Shown in pieces: positions 48,922 to 60,667 of a stretch of DNA of 64,000 bases. The DNA comes from Marsupella aquatica. Lineage: Eukaryota; Marchantiophyta. Under the pieces are notes generated by a model. The model worked only from the letters and a program-made list of their open reading frames with translations, was not told the DNA's origin and did not search any database. A program made the position numbers and the translations under genes. Within the stretch, counting starts at the first letter, position 1; each line of letters begins with the position of its first letter. The DNA lies in contig OZ316898.1 in the NCBI GenBank assembly GCA_973895155.1, forward strand, positions 3,720,001-3,784,000, given 5' to 3'.

Positions 48922-49825
48922 CTTCTACTGGTCGTTGTGGAGTGCTGTCACCACCCCCCCTTTCCTTAACTGGTTGACCAACCCAAGCAAGGATTTCTTA
49001 GACACTTCCTGGGGAAGAACACAATCGTGAACCGGAAAACATAACGCAACACCAAACTTGAGAAATCAAATCAAATCCATCTCTTTTGGTAAAAAGGATA
49101 ACACATTGCAAGGATAACCCATCCTCTTGCCGTCTGTCCAACTCCTGCCTCAATGGGGCAAGCGCTACCCTCTACCTCACTACTCTGACTCGGTTCCTCC
49201 TTCTGGTCCTCCGCTAACTTCCAGTAAGCAAACACTATACTGAGTTCCCCCCCTAACTACTCCGGGGCTCTCCCCCTAAATACCAAAAAACACACCAAAG
49301 CACCCCTCACGGGGCCACAACGATGGCGGCTTACCCTAGCGGCGCCGCTAAATCCTTCACTAAGAAACCCTGAACTAAAAGCATGCGGCACACACATGCT
49401 TCTAAAACCCTAAACTAACAATGGGGCCGACGGTGCCTTCGACGGCGCCCCAACATTACTCTGTGAACCGTGAAATTGCAAGGAACCCCACAATGGCCAA
49501 AACTAGGTGCCCTTCCACTTGCACTTTTGAGTTCACCCCTGGATATCCCTCCTCCTCTTGATCATGAATCACTCAACCGCTCTTGAAACGGACATCGAAC
49601 GACCAAGTTATGGCCGTTTCAGTATCCCATAAACCCAACTTCGTCGGGCCCTAACTTGCTCTTCCTGGCTCCGTTTGAGGAGCGCTGCCTCTTGTTGGAA
49701 TCAGCTCCGCGAGCTCTTTTCAACAAGCCCGTGAGTGACCCCTCACAAAAAGTTGGAAAGTCAAGGGGCCGTACAACCACGTCCGTACGACCATTCTAAT
49801 CCTCCTCCTCTTCACTCACGGTGCC

Positions 49826-51650
49826 CTAGTTTGAGCCCCGTGAGTGGGCCTCCTCATCATTCTCCACTGGAGTGAGTGCCACTTCACTCCTCTTCTTCTT
49901 CACCGGGGTACTCCTTGTGCTAGTGCTCCCCTGCTTCCTCAAATTGGCCAAGGCCTGCCACGCCTGATGTACCCCTCACCAATGGTGTCCTTCCATAAGG
50001 CCGCCTCTTCACCGGACCGCAACTCCAACGGTAAAACCTGCCCGGTGGCCATGGGAGTCCCAGGGGTGACAGATCGGGGTGGCATCCCCGTGTTGACCTG
50101 AGCCTCTCGTAACGATTTACGTACCTCCCTCAGCTTCTTCTCTAAGCTCTTGCTCTTCTCTTGACTCTTCTTGGCTGCATCCAACAGGGATCCATACTTC
50201 CCACTGACTTCCTTCACCACCATCTGAATGGCCCTGGAGATCAAATCCGGGGAAAGTGTGGAGCTAGGTGTGCAGGGGCTCTTCCGTTTCCCCAGACTCA
50301 AGGCCTCACTCCTCTTAGCCCTTGTCTCAAAGATCACCATTTGACTCCGTAGTGCTCCCACCTGGGCTCTTAACTCCACCACTTCTCCAGAATTCTGCTT
50401 CTCTTTGGCCAATGCCTATTTCAATACTCCAACCTCTTCCGCTTCCTTGGCCTTGGTGGACAAGGCTCCCTTCAAGTTGGAGATCTCTACGTGAGCTGCT
50501 TGGAGAAGCTTAACCTTCTCATGAATGGCCTCCTCCTTGGCCTTGATCACCTCCTTCATAGATAGGGCACTCTGCTCCAAAGTCTCTACTCTGGCGGTGG
50601 CCTACTTGAGAGAATCTCTCAATGCGTGGACTAGCTTGAGTCCCTCATGGACTCCCTCCCGGAAATCCCGTAACTCCGACAAGTAGACATCAGGAATGTC
50701 GTAGACCAGGGGCTCCTCCGGATCTCCCACAAGTGATTCAAGCCACTCCAATGTGGAGTCCTCATCCTGGTTTTCTTCCTCTCTATTATCATCCCCAACC
50801 GCCGATGATGATCCCTCCGTTAGTTTCCCCAAGATGGTAGTGGCAATACTCCTGATTTCCGTGGTAAGGGATGATCCAGAGTCTTCTTGTCCCGAGGAAA
50901 TAATCCACCCTTCTGCTCTGGCCAGCAAAAATGACCCCATCAAATGTACAGCCCCACCTGGTTTCACACTCCCGGGATCGGCGTCCAATAGCCTCTTCAA
51001 CCCGTAGTACCACCATCCGTACACATGGGCTGGATAGTTCTTGATGTCCATAGCTACCACAAAATGCTCTCCATTCACCACCCCGGATTGCACGTTACCA
51101 AGGAACCGTTGATGAACCTTGGCCAGAAATCCCTTGTGCTCAGCATCCTTGACGGCGGAAAGAGGAATGGAAGTAGTGGAGGTGGGATTAATCACCCAAC
51201 CATTGTCACCATTGTCAACGTGAGCTCTCCCCTTATGTTCCGAGGTGTGAATGAGAATTGTTGGTTCTCCAGAAACAGAAGCTTAGCTAACTCCACATGG
51301 GGCACTACCCGTTGGAGACATTCAAAGTAGATTCCTTCCATACGTAACTCCATCCCGGCCTCAATGTTCCAACTCTTCCCCGAAGGGATCGTAATCTCCA
51401 CCTTCATGAACTCCGTGAGCCCGGTGGCTTGAAAAATATTCCTACAATCCTCCATCACCTTGGCGGAGGTTTTGGGATAAATTCGACGGAAAACCTTCCT
51501 ACTCACCGGTGTGGAACTTGCCGCCAGTCCAGTACTCATCGTAGCTTCTCTCTCTTCTCTCTCTCTTACAATCAATGTCTCAACATAGTCACGGTAAGCA
51601 GCCTTGTATCTCCAAACGCGTGCCGCACTAAACTCCGGTTGATCCAGCAT
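49826..51650 (-). pseudogene. Unrecognised coiled-coil protein relic in nested insertion
   Basis: I do not recognise this family. A first segment (51650-51192) has a Tyr/Arg-rich start, a REREEREA stretch and a folded-looking region with IFQATGLTEFMKVEITIPSG. A frameshift near 51200 leads to a second frame that stays readable from 51195 to 49939 except for TAG codons at 50602-50604 and 50416-50418. Both stops sit between Lys and Ala in coiled-coil sequence and could be former CAG codons. This part has HVYGWWYYGLKRLLDADPG, an acidic stretch, then long heptad-rich coiled coil. Another frameshift near 49960 gives a basic Ser/Thr-rich tail to the stop at 49826-49828. The total is near 600 residues. 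The start is uncertain because a stop lies just upstream. It may be a gag-like or accessory protein of the nested element, or a captured host gene. Confidence 0.55.
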
Positions 51651-52082
51651 CCATGCATCCAGAAATCAAATCCTCAATCACCAAATCCCGTCACCCATAG
51701 CAATGTCAATTTCCTGGCCCAAAATGGCCCCGGTATCCCGATCAATCAATTACCCTCAATTTCCTCAGAAGCCACTCCGTGCTGCTGCCGCTAATGCCCG
51801 AAAGAATCATGCCAACAAGCCCCAACAATTGACCATGAGAAAGGGCTTCCAAAATAATTGCAAAATGTGGAGAGAGCTTTCGGCAAGAGTTGACAGAGAG
51901 CCCGAGTTTTTGCTTTCGGCAATGAGTTGGTCTTGCAAAAGAGAGGAAGTGAGAAAATAGGAAGGAAAAAAAAGGAAACCCCGTGGCTCCTTTACTAATT
52001 TTCCCTCGCGGCTGCGCCTTGCTTACGCCCTTAACTCGCGGCTGCGCCTTGCACCCCGACACCCTTTTACTCCTCCTCGCGG

Positions 52083-52398
52083 CTGCCCCTCGCTTACGCC
52101 CCGGCAGCCCCTTTTGGGTCTCCGCCTACTCGTGGGGCGGCCCTCCGTCTCGCGCCTGCTGCCTCCCAACTTGCGGGCATGCAGCCTTACGTTGGGCCCT
52201 CCACCTGGCGCCCCACGGCTCGCAGGCTCCTCCTCCCCGACTGCCCCTCGCTTACGTCCCGGCACCCCCTTTTGGGGCTCCGCCTACTCGCGGGGCGGCC
52301 CTCCATTTCGCGCCTGCAGCCTCCCAACTTGCGGGCACGCAGCCTTACGCTGGGCCCTCCACCTGGCGCCCCACGGCTCGCGGGCTCCTCCTCCCCGG
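52083..52398 (+). repeat. 158-bp GC-rich tandem duplication
   Basis: Two units with CGCTTACGCCCCGGCA or CGCTTACGTCCCGGCA at 52091 and 52249, each followed by CCTCCCAACTTGCGGGC and GGCGCCCCACGGCTCG. Shorter related pieces (TCGCGGCTGCGCCTTGC) lie at 52008-52055. Confidence 0.92.
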
Positions 52399-53817
52399 CT
52401 GACTCCGCCATATTACACCGGGGCCAAGAAAAACTGTCGGGGTCTCCAAATATTAATGGGTGGTATCTCCTTAAGATGCCTAATTTTCTTCTCCCACAAC
52501 GACAAGACCCAAGAGAGCAAAGGGTCAATTAAAAAAATAGTTCCTCCCGGGTTCAAATAGCTCCGGCCCTCCAGAGCAACATGAACACACACCGAGATAA
52601 TTAAGTTTTAAGAAATTAAAAAAAATTGAAAAACTCTTGTGTATATTGGCTTATTTATTTACATGCATCTTGCCAATAACACGTAATGGTGACTTTTCGA
52701 GACGGGGACCCCGTCACAAAAGGTGCCGCGACATAAGTTTTGTGTCAACTGTGCTTGTAGACGGTGCTGGTGCAATTCAGCAATATTTCCCGTCGGTGGC
52801 GTTCACTTTACTCGTTTGAAACAGCGGTTGTGAAGGTATAGTGTTACCCGACATTTTTTGTTTTGGGTGAAAATTGCATTTTAAAGGGTTTTGTTTTGCC
52901 CCTTGTGTGTGTGTATACACACACAAATCGGGACCCCCCATTTTACCCCGTATAAATGACCCCCCTACCCGCGAACCCTCCTGTGTATTTTTGCCGGCTA
53001 CGGTTGCACAATGCCGACCCGAGCACGTAGGGCCGCCCCTGGGGCCGCCCCCGCTCTCCCCACTTACTCCCGCCACCCGTCCCCCCATGTCTGCCCTTCA
53101 GCCCTCCTCCTGGATTTTTACCCCTCCTAGTCGTTGGCAACTGCTTGCGGCGACTGCCTCACCGGCCCGACTCCTCCTGGTTGCATATGCAGCCCGCCTC
53201 GCCCGATGCGCATGTTTTAAGCCATATTTTTGTGCTAAGGGGCTTAAAACCCCCTTTAGGACCTGATTTTAATTTTTCCTCCCTCCTCCTATTGGTTGAC
53301 CTTTTGCCGGGACATGCCGTCCCCAACTTTAACCACTCCAACAAGGTGAATGGCCCCCTATGAGTCTTGCTTGACTGCGCGGGAATATTCTTGGAAAATA
53401 GAGAGCGTGTTTTTGACTGTTCGTAAAAGATTTTGCCTGGAAAATGGTAACTTTCTTGGTTCGTCTTTGGGGAGTTGGTAGCCACTGAAGTTGGCAACGT
53501 GGTGCACCAATTGAATACCATTTTTGACATTAGGGTGTTGCTAGGATTTTGGTTACTTTTTGAGGTGGTCAAAATGGGGAAAAAATTTGAGTTTTACCCA
53601 CCCTAACCGAAACATGAAATTTTTTTGTCAGAATTTGGTTTTGATTTTGGATTTCAGTGTTGGTTTGCTAAGCTGGTGGGCTACGTGGCGGTGATAAGTT
53701 TCAAGTTTTTTGAGAAGTTGCAAAAATTGAAATTTTTTTATAATTTTGAGTTGAGTCACCGGTACGGACGGAGGAGGAACGTGACAAAGGGATACAAGAG
53801 GGGTTTCAGCACTCAAG
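52399..53817. other. Unassigned, end of insertion and rest of copia leader
   Basis: No gene. GC-rich to about 53220, then AT-richer, so the insertion probably ends in this interval. GACGGGGACCCCGTC (52698-52716 region) is a near-perfect palindrome. Confidence 0.45.
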
Positions 53818-56800
53818 ATGGGTTCTTTAAAGCTTGGACCAACCAAGTTTGATGTCACAAAGTGCAACGTTCATTCAGACTATCTCTTGTGGGATAAACA
53901 AGTGAAAGGAGTGTTGAAAGCATCAAGATTGGGAAAGTTGTTGAAGAAAAAGCCAAGCGATATGCAACAACGTGCATGGGATGAGATGCAGGAGCAAGGT
54001 GTGAGTATCATTACACTCTATCTCTAGTCTCATATCATCAAGCAACTTGATGACCACTCATCATGCAACTCTTTGTTCACGACATTGCAGCAAACATACC
54101 ATCACAAAGAGCTTTCTAACCAGCTCTATGCATCATTGAAACTGATGAGTTTCAAGATAAAGGATAACAATATCAAGATTCACGATCACATTAATGCATT
54201 CAATGATCTAGTTGCAACTTTGTCGAATCTTGGAGAAGACCTAGATGATGAGAGAAAGACACTTCATCTTTTGAGTTCTTTGAAGTCCTGCATCCTATCA
54301 GTCTCTGTCAAGAGTGTTACTTCATTGTGATAAGTCAACTATCACCTACAATGAGGTTGTAAACGCTTTGCTGACTGATGATATACAACAGAAAATGGTC
54401 TTGTCCTCTACGCCATCAAGTTCCTCAAGAAATGCTTTGATTGTGAACCGTGGCTGGTCATGGAACAGGAATAGAGGCAAGGACAAATCTAGGTCTAGGT
54501 CTAGATCTAGGTCTCAAGAAAGACCTCAAGAAAATAAACCAATTACATGTTGGAAATGTAATAAGGTAGGCCACATGAAAAAGGATTGTTGAGTTAAGGC
54601 TAGGGGAACCCATTGTCTGCACATGTTATCATTGTTGATGATGATGTAAACATGCTTGACAATGACATTATGAAGTCACGATATTGCCCTAAGTTGCACT
54701 TCATCACAAGAAGGTGATGATGAATGGATTTTGGATTGTGCATGATGCACTTATCATATTTCCTATATATGAGAGTTTTTCAGTTCTTACTCGGTATCAA
54801 ACGGTTTGGTGTTGATGGGGAATGATCACCCGTGTCAAATTGCTGGAATTGGATCCGTGAAAATTGGGATTTTTGTTGGAGTTGTGCGAACAGTGAGAAA
54901 TATCAGACACATTCCTGACATGAAAAAAAACTTGATGTCTCTTGGAATGTTGGAAGCAAATGTATATCAGTGGAGTTCTACTGATGATGTACTTCAGATG
55001 TCATTCAGAGAAAATGTTATGTTGAACGGTAAACAACACAATAATCTCTATTTGTTGGAGGGCAACCTGATTCATGTAGAAGCCAATGTAACCAAATCTC
55101 AAGAAAAGATAACTCAATTGTGACACTGCAGATTGGGACACATGAGTGAAAAAGATTTGGCGATACTTCACAAAAAAAGACTTCTTTCTAATTTGGAATC
55201 TTCTAAGTTAAATTTTTGTGAACATTGTGTGCTTGGGAAACAGCATACGAGAACCTTTGGTATTGAAACACACAATATCAAAAGTATACTTGAGTATGTA
55301 CATAGTGATGTGTGGGATCCAGCCCCAACTCCCTCACTTTTTGGAAAATTTTACTATGTCACGTTCATTGACGACTATTCAAGGTATGTGTGGATCACAT
55401 TTCTACATGCCAAGTTTGAAGTTTTCCTCACTTTTAAGAAATGGAAAGCCCAAATTGAGAATGAGACTGGATGCAAGGTGAGATATTTGCGATCAGATAA
55501 TGGCGGAGAGTATGGTTCAAGTGAATTTAAATTGTATTGTGTAGAGTAGGGGATTACTCATCATCTCATGACAATTTATACTCCTCAAAAATATGGTGTT
55601 TCTGAGAGGCTCAATCAAACACTATTGGAGAGATCAAGGAGTATGTTGAGCCAATCAGGTTTACCACATGAATTTTGGGCTAAAGCTATAAATACGACAA
55701 CTTATTTGGTAAATCTTTCTCCTTCAAGTGCAATCAATTTCAAGACGCCATTTGAAATGAGGTATGGATGGCAAGCAGGCTATTAGGTTTTTAGAGTCTT
55801 TGAAAGTGATGCATATGCTCTCACACCTAAGCAAAATTGATCTAAACTAGATCCAACTTCCAAGAAGTATCTTTTTCTTGGTTATCAACCGGGTGTGAAA
55901 GGGTACAGGCTATGGGATCCAAAAGCTTGTACGTTGTTTGTCAATAGAGATGTATCCTTTAAAGAATCCAGATCATCAAAGGAGGGGGAGAATGCTCAGG
56001 CTTCCCGTACTGACAAAGGTAAATCTCCTATCCCGGACCATGTTGAGGAGAAGATTGGTCATGAGAATTTTCATGACATAATTGAAGGAGGTGCTCCGAT
56101 AATGGAGTTGGTTCCGGTGATGGAACAAGAAGAGCAGGTTATTGTTGAACTCGGGGGCCTCAATCCAAGGGGTGTCTCATATCATGCTCGAAGTTTTGGG
56201 AGAATAAACACCCTAAAAGTTAAGTCAATAAAGTTTTTCTTAGGAATTTTTTACCCCTAACTTAATAGAATATTCCAAGAATATTCTCATATTTGATTTT
56301 AAAAACACCCTATGATTCTTATAATTCTCAAAATTGGATTAAAATAACCCTTAGAATGTTCTTCAACAAAAATTTAAAAGTATTTTGCTAAACCCAATAA
56401 AAAACCCTATACTTATTCGCGTGTGATGGGTCGATAGAAAAGAAGTGAGGACCCCGGGTTGTTGAAATACCTCAAATTCTACCAGCAGAGCAAGATCAGC
56501 CAAAACCATCAGCTAGAAAAATGAGACGTACTACTCAAGCTCCTACAAGGTATGGATAATAGATAGATTCATCTAGGTTAGATGATGTTGACATTGTACT
56601 TGAAGATGATGATAGGGCACTGATTTTGGAAGAAGGAGACCCTTCTTCATATCATGAGGCGTGCATTTCAGACGAGAAAGACAAATGGAATGCAGCAATG
56701 CAGAGGAAGTTGCAATCTTTAAATGATAACAAAGCATGGGAGCTAGTGCAACTGCCAAATGATCAACAAGTGGTGGACAACAAGTGGATTCACAAGCTGA

Positions 56801-57978
56801 AGAATAACTCTTCAGATGGAGGAGACAATATATACAAGGCAAGGCTTGTTGTCAAGGGATTCACTCAGAAGAAGAGAGTGGATTACAATGAGGTCTTCTC
56901 ACTAGTTGCCAAGTATTCCACGATACAAATTTTGTGTCAACTTGTTGTGTTTTTTGATTTGGTGTTAGATCAAATGAATGTTGTTACTACTTTTCTCTAT
57001 GGCAGTTTGGAGGAATAAATTTTCATGAGGCAACCACTGGCTTTGTGAATAAGGGCCAAGAAAGTTTTGTTTGCAAGTTGCTTAAGTCCCTGTATGGATT
57101 GTCAAAGAAAACTCCTCGGTAGTGGAACAAGCGGTATGATGATTTCATGCTTGCACAAGGATTCACTAGGATGGCGTATGACCCTTGTGTGTATACAAAA
57201 TCAGTCAAGAATGGTGTATGTGTTTGGTTTACTCATTCTGGTGCTCTATGTGGATGACATGTTGATTATGGCCAATGATCAATCTGAGGTTGACAAACTC
57301 AAAGCAAAATTGAGTTTTGAATTCTGGATGAAAGATCTTGGAAAAGTCAAAAGGATCTTAAGTATGGAGATTACGAGGAACTTTGAGACTCAATAGTTGT
57401 GGCTGAATCAAGGCAAGTATGCTAAAAAGGTACTTGCAAGATTTAACATGGAGAATTGTAAGCCAATAAGTATTCATTTGGCTCCACATTTTAAGTTATT
57501 ATCGGTTGTCTGCCCCCTCCCCCCGCGGATCCTGTGGAGAGAGGTTTGACAAATAAGGTTCCTTCTGAGAAGGCAATGGATAGTCTAATGAATTTGATGA
57601 TGTATATCAGACCTGATCTAGCCCTAGCAATGGGCAAAGTAAGTAGATTCATGTCAAATCCAAGGAAGGTACACTAGAAGGTTGTGAAATGGATTCTCAA
57701 GTATCTTAAGGGCACAATAGACTATGGTTTGTTGTTTGAAAGTAGATCAAACAAAACCAAATCTTTGGTTGGCTATATAGATTTTGACTATGGAGGGTGC
57801 CTGAAAACAAGGAGGTCAACGACTGGGTATGTGTTTACTCTTGGAGGAGGATGCATAAGTTGGAGGTCTACCTTGCATAAGTGTGTATTTCAGTCAACTA
57901 CAAAAGCAGAGTATGTTGCAACAGCAGACGCAGAGTATGTTATTGCAACAAAAGCAACAAAGGAAATAATTTGGTGAG
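53818..57978 (+). pseudogene. Ty1/copia Gag-Pol polyprotein of element 2, heavily broken
   Basis: It starts MGSLKLGPTKFDVTKCNVH. Gag is interrupted by TAG at 54025-54027 and a frameshift near 54300. The zinc knuckle CWKCNKVGHMKKDC, after an Arg/Ser run, is followed directly by TGA (54590-54592). The integrase frame runs 54806-56149 in one frame with stops near 55121, 55547, 55784 and 55838; it keeps RLGHMS, FCEHC, HSDVW and RSDNGGEY. The MITE at 56150-56458 splits the region between integrase and reverse transcriptase. Reverse transcriptase (56626 onward) keeps YVDD near 57248; RNase H ends with TTKAEYVATADAEYV near 57935. The last part of RNase H is absent. It aligns along its length with element 1, so the two share a recent family ancestor. 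It is non-functional. Confidence 0.93.
56150..56458 (+). mobile_element. MITE family A, copy 2, with perfect 8-bp target duplication
   Basis: 309 bp, starting CTCGGGGGCCTCA and ending TGAGGACCCCGGG (11 of 13 positions pair as inverted ends). TTGTTGAA flanks it on both sides (56142-56149 and 56459-56466). Taking out one duplication copy plus the element restores a continuous copia reading frame across the site, which fixes the ends exactly. The interior matches 5340-5638 and 60777-61083. It is non-coding. Confidence 0.93.
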
Positions 57979-58206
57979 ATAAACTGGTAAGTAAGATGGG
58001 ATTTGAGCATGGAAAAATGGCAAAGTAGTACTTTGCAAGTTTTGCATTTGCAGCACTAGGAGAGTAACTTAACAATATGTAATTTATGTATATGGGTTAC
58101 TCAATCCTATTATGGCTATGACTTAATTCTAGTTAACCATTAGTTAACTTTAAATGGTTTTTAGGGGGACACCTATGGTTTTAGGTGATTGTCTAGACTT
58201 TCCCGC
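57979..58206. other. Unassigned between copia RNase H and TIR element
   Basis: It does not align with the end of pol in element 1, so part of element 2 has been deleted or replaced here. Confidence 0.4.
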
Positions 58207-58210
58207 TGAG

Positions 58211-59477
58211 AACACGGTGACGGACCAAACGAGAAGTGTGACGCCTAATGGATAAGGGTGTTTTCAATTTCGATCGATTTTCGCCAATTTTCACAATGTG
58301 CGCGACACATTTCTCACAAAATCAATGATTTTTGCAAAACCGACTAATTCGTATCGTTCCCAACTTCGCGAGGAATGATGGCTTCATCCCAAATTGTGAA
58401 TTTCAATATCCTCACTAACTTCAAATATTTTCATTGCGACAATAGAACCCATAAATATTTCCATTTTGGTTAGATTTTGAAAATAGAACTTTTGGTTACA
58501 AGGAAAATAGATCAAGAAAACAAAACTATTCCGATACCGGTATCGCTCCTCGAATTCCATTCAAATTTGTTTGCCGTTTCTTTCATAAAATGAAGGTTTT
58601 TGAAATATTTACCACATTCTAATATTTTTTTACATCAAATTTCACCACACAGTCAGCTGAAGTTACCTCGCAGTTCACCACGTAGTTTGCAAAATTCCAT
58701 TGTCAACGTTGAAACAAGAATACAAATGGCAATGTCCATTTGTAATTGTTCCCGACTCATTTCTTAGTCCTTCCTCTAGCAAACCGGTGTCACTCTTCCT
58801 CCCGGTTCACCCGTAATCCTCACTCAAATACAGTCCGCAATACTGGTATCGCTCTTCCTCCTTGACCACCTATAAACACCACTCCAATACAGACCGCGAT
58901 ACTGGTATCGCTCTTCCTCCTTGACCACCTGTAAACACCACTCCAATACAGACCGCGATACCGGTATCTCTCTTCCTCCTTGACCACCTCTAAACACCAC
59001 TCCAATACAGACCATGATACCGGTATCTCTCTTCCTCCTTGACCACCTGTAAACACCACTCCAATACAGACCACGATACCGGTATCTCTCTTCCTCCTTG
59101 ACCACCTGTAAACATCACTCCAATACAGACCGCGATACCGGTATAGCTTTTTCTCCCGACAACCTTGAATGCCAATCCAATAAACATAACAATACCGGTA
59201 TTTGTCACCCTCCAGGATCACATTAACCGTGGGTTAAGTTTTGTAGTCAACCGCGCAGTTTATGCAGTTTACCGTCTCAAGTGGATTTTTTAAAACTATT
59301 TGGTTGCGCAATGCGAAGTGTGATCCGCGTATCGCTCTTCAGTTTCAAGACTCCAAAACAAACAATATTCTCACTCATGGGCATTTCATATCAGAGATTT
59401 CTTTACTTAGCCACGATTTTGTGATCGGGCAAAACGAGAAGGGTGGTCACACTTCTCGTTTGGTCCATCACTGTGTT
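58211..59477. mobile_element. 1.27-kb terminal-inverted-repeat element carrying a satellite array
   Basis: The left end reads AACACGGTGACGGACCAAAC and the right end, reverse-complemented, AACACAGTGATGGACCAAAC; identity continues through GAGAAGTGTGAC, so about 30 of 32 bases pair. TGAG flanks both ends (58207-58210 and 59478-59481). No transposase is present, so it is non-autonomous. A 59-bp tandem array fills about a third of it. The superfamily is not clear: CACNGTGA-type ends recall CACTA elements, but those duplicate 3 bp. Confidence 0.85.
58797..59160. repeat. 59-bp tandem array with GATACCGGTATC palindrome
   Basis: About six units, exact spacing 59 bp (CTTGACCACC at 58861, 58920, 58979, 59038, 59097). 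Each has ACTCCAATACAGACC and a perfect 12-base palindrome GATACCGGTATC or a one-base variant. Isolated pieces of the palindrome occur at 58529 and 59325, outside the array but inside the element. The minus strand has no stop in several frames, which explains the long but meaningless frames there. Confidence 0.95.
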
Positions 59478-59525
59478 TGAGTATGTCATATGATAGCAGA
59501 AATTGCATTCCCCAAGACTAGAGTC

Positions 59526-59534
59526 AAGGGGGAG
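59526..59534 (+). other. Polypurine tract, copia element 2
   Basis: AAGGGGGAG followed by TT and the 3' LTR, identical to element 1. Confidence 0.88.
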
Positions 59535-59536
59535 TT

Positions 59537-59884
59537 TGTTAAGGACTGCTCTTAGTCTTGTGACTCATAGGTTATGGTGTTTAGGCTAACCATACTTAGG
59601 GATTTAGCTGAGGTTAGGTTAGTCATGTATGACCTTTGGGATGACCTTGCATATACCATGGCTAGTGTAAGTCGCTAGTACGTGATGCTTGCTCATTGTA
59701 ACGAAGCAACTTGAGGAATATAGAGAGCTTGTGTGTTCGACAACTCTTGAAGTAAAGTTGTTGAATGTGTTTGTGTGGACGTAGCCTTGGAGAAGAGGTG
59801 AACCACATATGGATTGTGTCGACTGCGTGAGCATGGTATGAGTCATGATTGTATCGTCATGAAGGAGGGCGTCATAGTTCAACA
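59537..59884 (+). repeat. 3' LTR of copia element 2
   Basis: 348 bp, TGTTAAGGACTGCTC to ATAGTTCAACA. Compared with the 5' LTR it shows many substitutions and small indels, for example around GACCTTTGGGATGACC. Confidence 0.92.
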
Positions 59885-59907
59885 CCATTATCAGCAAATT
59901 GTTCACA

Positions 59908-60120
59908 CTCGGGGGTCTCACTATATGTAGGCCTCTCCATCACCTGTGACGTTTTTAGGACTTTGATCCCCTCAAATGTAAAATAAAATAAAATTTCAAC
60001 CCATATAAAGTTGGAAATTTGATTAAAAGGACCCCAATAGTCTTATAAGTCTCAAAATTAGATTTAAAAGACCCTATTGTTCTTCTCAAAAAATTCTTAA
60101 GTCTTCTTTTGAAACCAAGA
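59908..60120 (+). mobile_element. MITE family A, degenerate copy
   Basis: It starts CTCGGGGGTCTCACT, and shares CTTATAAGTCTCAAAATTAG and the TTGTTCTTC segment with the other copies. The right end is not recognisable. Confidence 0.5.
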
Positions 60121-60667
60121 AAATGATGATATCCTTTGTTGCACGTGATGTGTCATTTTTGTGGAAGAGAAATCCCAAAGTGTTCACATTGGATTGAAAA
60201 ATGTATCATTAGCATTCAATGGTTTTGTGAAGGGTTTTTAAAGTTGCTTCTAATTTATTTTAATATGGTGTATCAAGTGGTTAAATCAACAATTTCTGGC
60301 CTAGACGGTACTAAATATAGTGAACATTGCAATAGATTTCAGCATTAGTGTTTAGGGTACTGGAGGCAACATGAAAGACTTCTCATTCAAGTGGCAATGA
60401 TAACAAAAATGTGTGAAAGGCAGTCGTATGGGAGTATGGATTGGATCACTTTTCAAGCTTTGCAATGACTTGCGCAGAATGGATTGACGTTTGAAAAGAT
60501 CTTGTTGTGCGGCATTTTGGGGGGTAGATGATTTGATGGAGACTTAATAACATTGTTGGAGCAATAGAAGAGCATGGTGATTTGAGCAGGTCGTCCTAAG
60601 ATCTTATGAGCTGAAATTTCCAGCAATTTAGCTTATCTGCCATCATTATTTCAAATAGTAGCGTTGG

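Larger units (their letters stand above)
48940..53000 (-). mobile_element. GC-rich nested insertion of unknown family
   Basis: Base composition rises sharply compared with the copia sequence around it. It carries the coding relic at 49826-51650 and the 158-bp duplication at 52083-52398. On the minus strand a purine run near 48950 (GGAAAGGGGGGGTGG followed by TGACAG) could be a polypurine tract, which would make this a minus-strand LTR element. I found no matching LTRs, so boundaries and class are inferred. Confidence 0.4.
47761..59884 (+). mobile_element. Ty1/copia LTR retrotransposon, element 2, with nested insertions
   Basis: A 12.1 kb plus-strand copy bounded by related LTRs (47761-48104 and 59537-59884), with primer site and polypurine tract of the same type as element 1. 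The proteins are of the same lineage as element 1 but the LTRs have diverged clearly, so it is older. The excess length comes from a GC-rich insertion in the leader (about 48.9-53 kb), a MITE in pol and an inverted-repeat element after pol. Flanking 5-mers GCGTT and CCATT agree at three positions only, so the target duplication is decayed or lost. Confidence 0.9.

Noticed and set aside
58797-59160. Regular array resembling a CRISPR
   Set aside because: Whole 59-bp units repeat with no unique spacers, and the context is a plant transposon.
58820-59221. Long minus-strand frames with repeated YRYRGLYW peptides
   Set aside because: They result from a 59-bp unit without stops; several frames are open at once, so coding is not supported.
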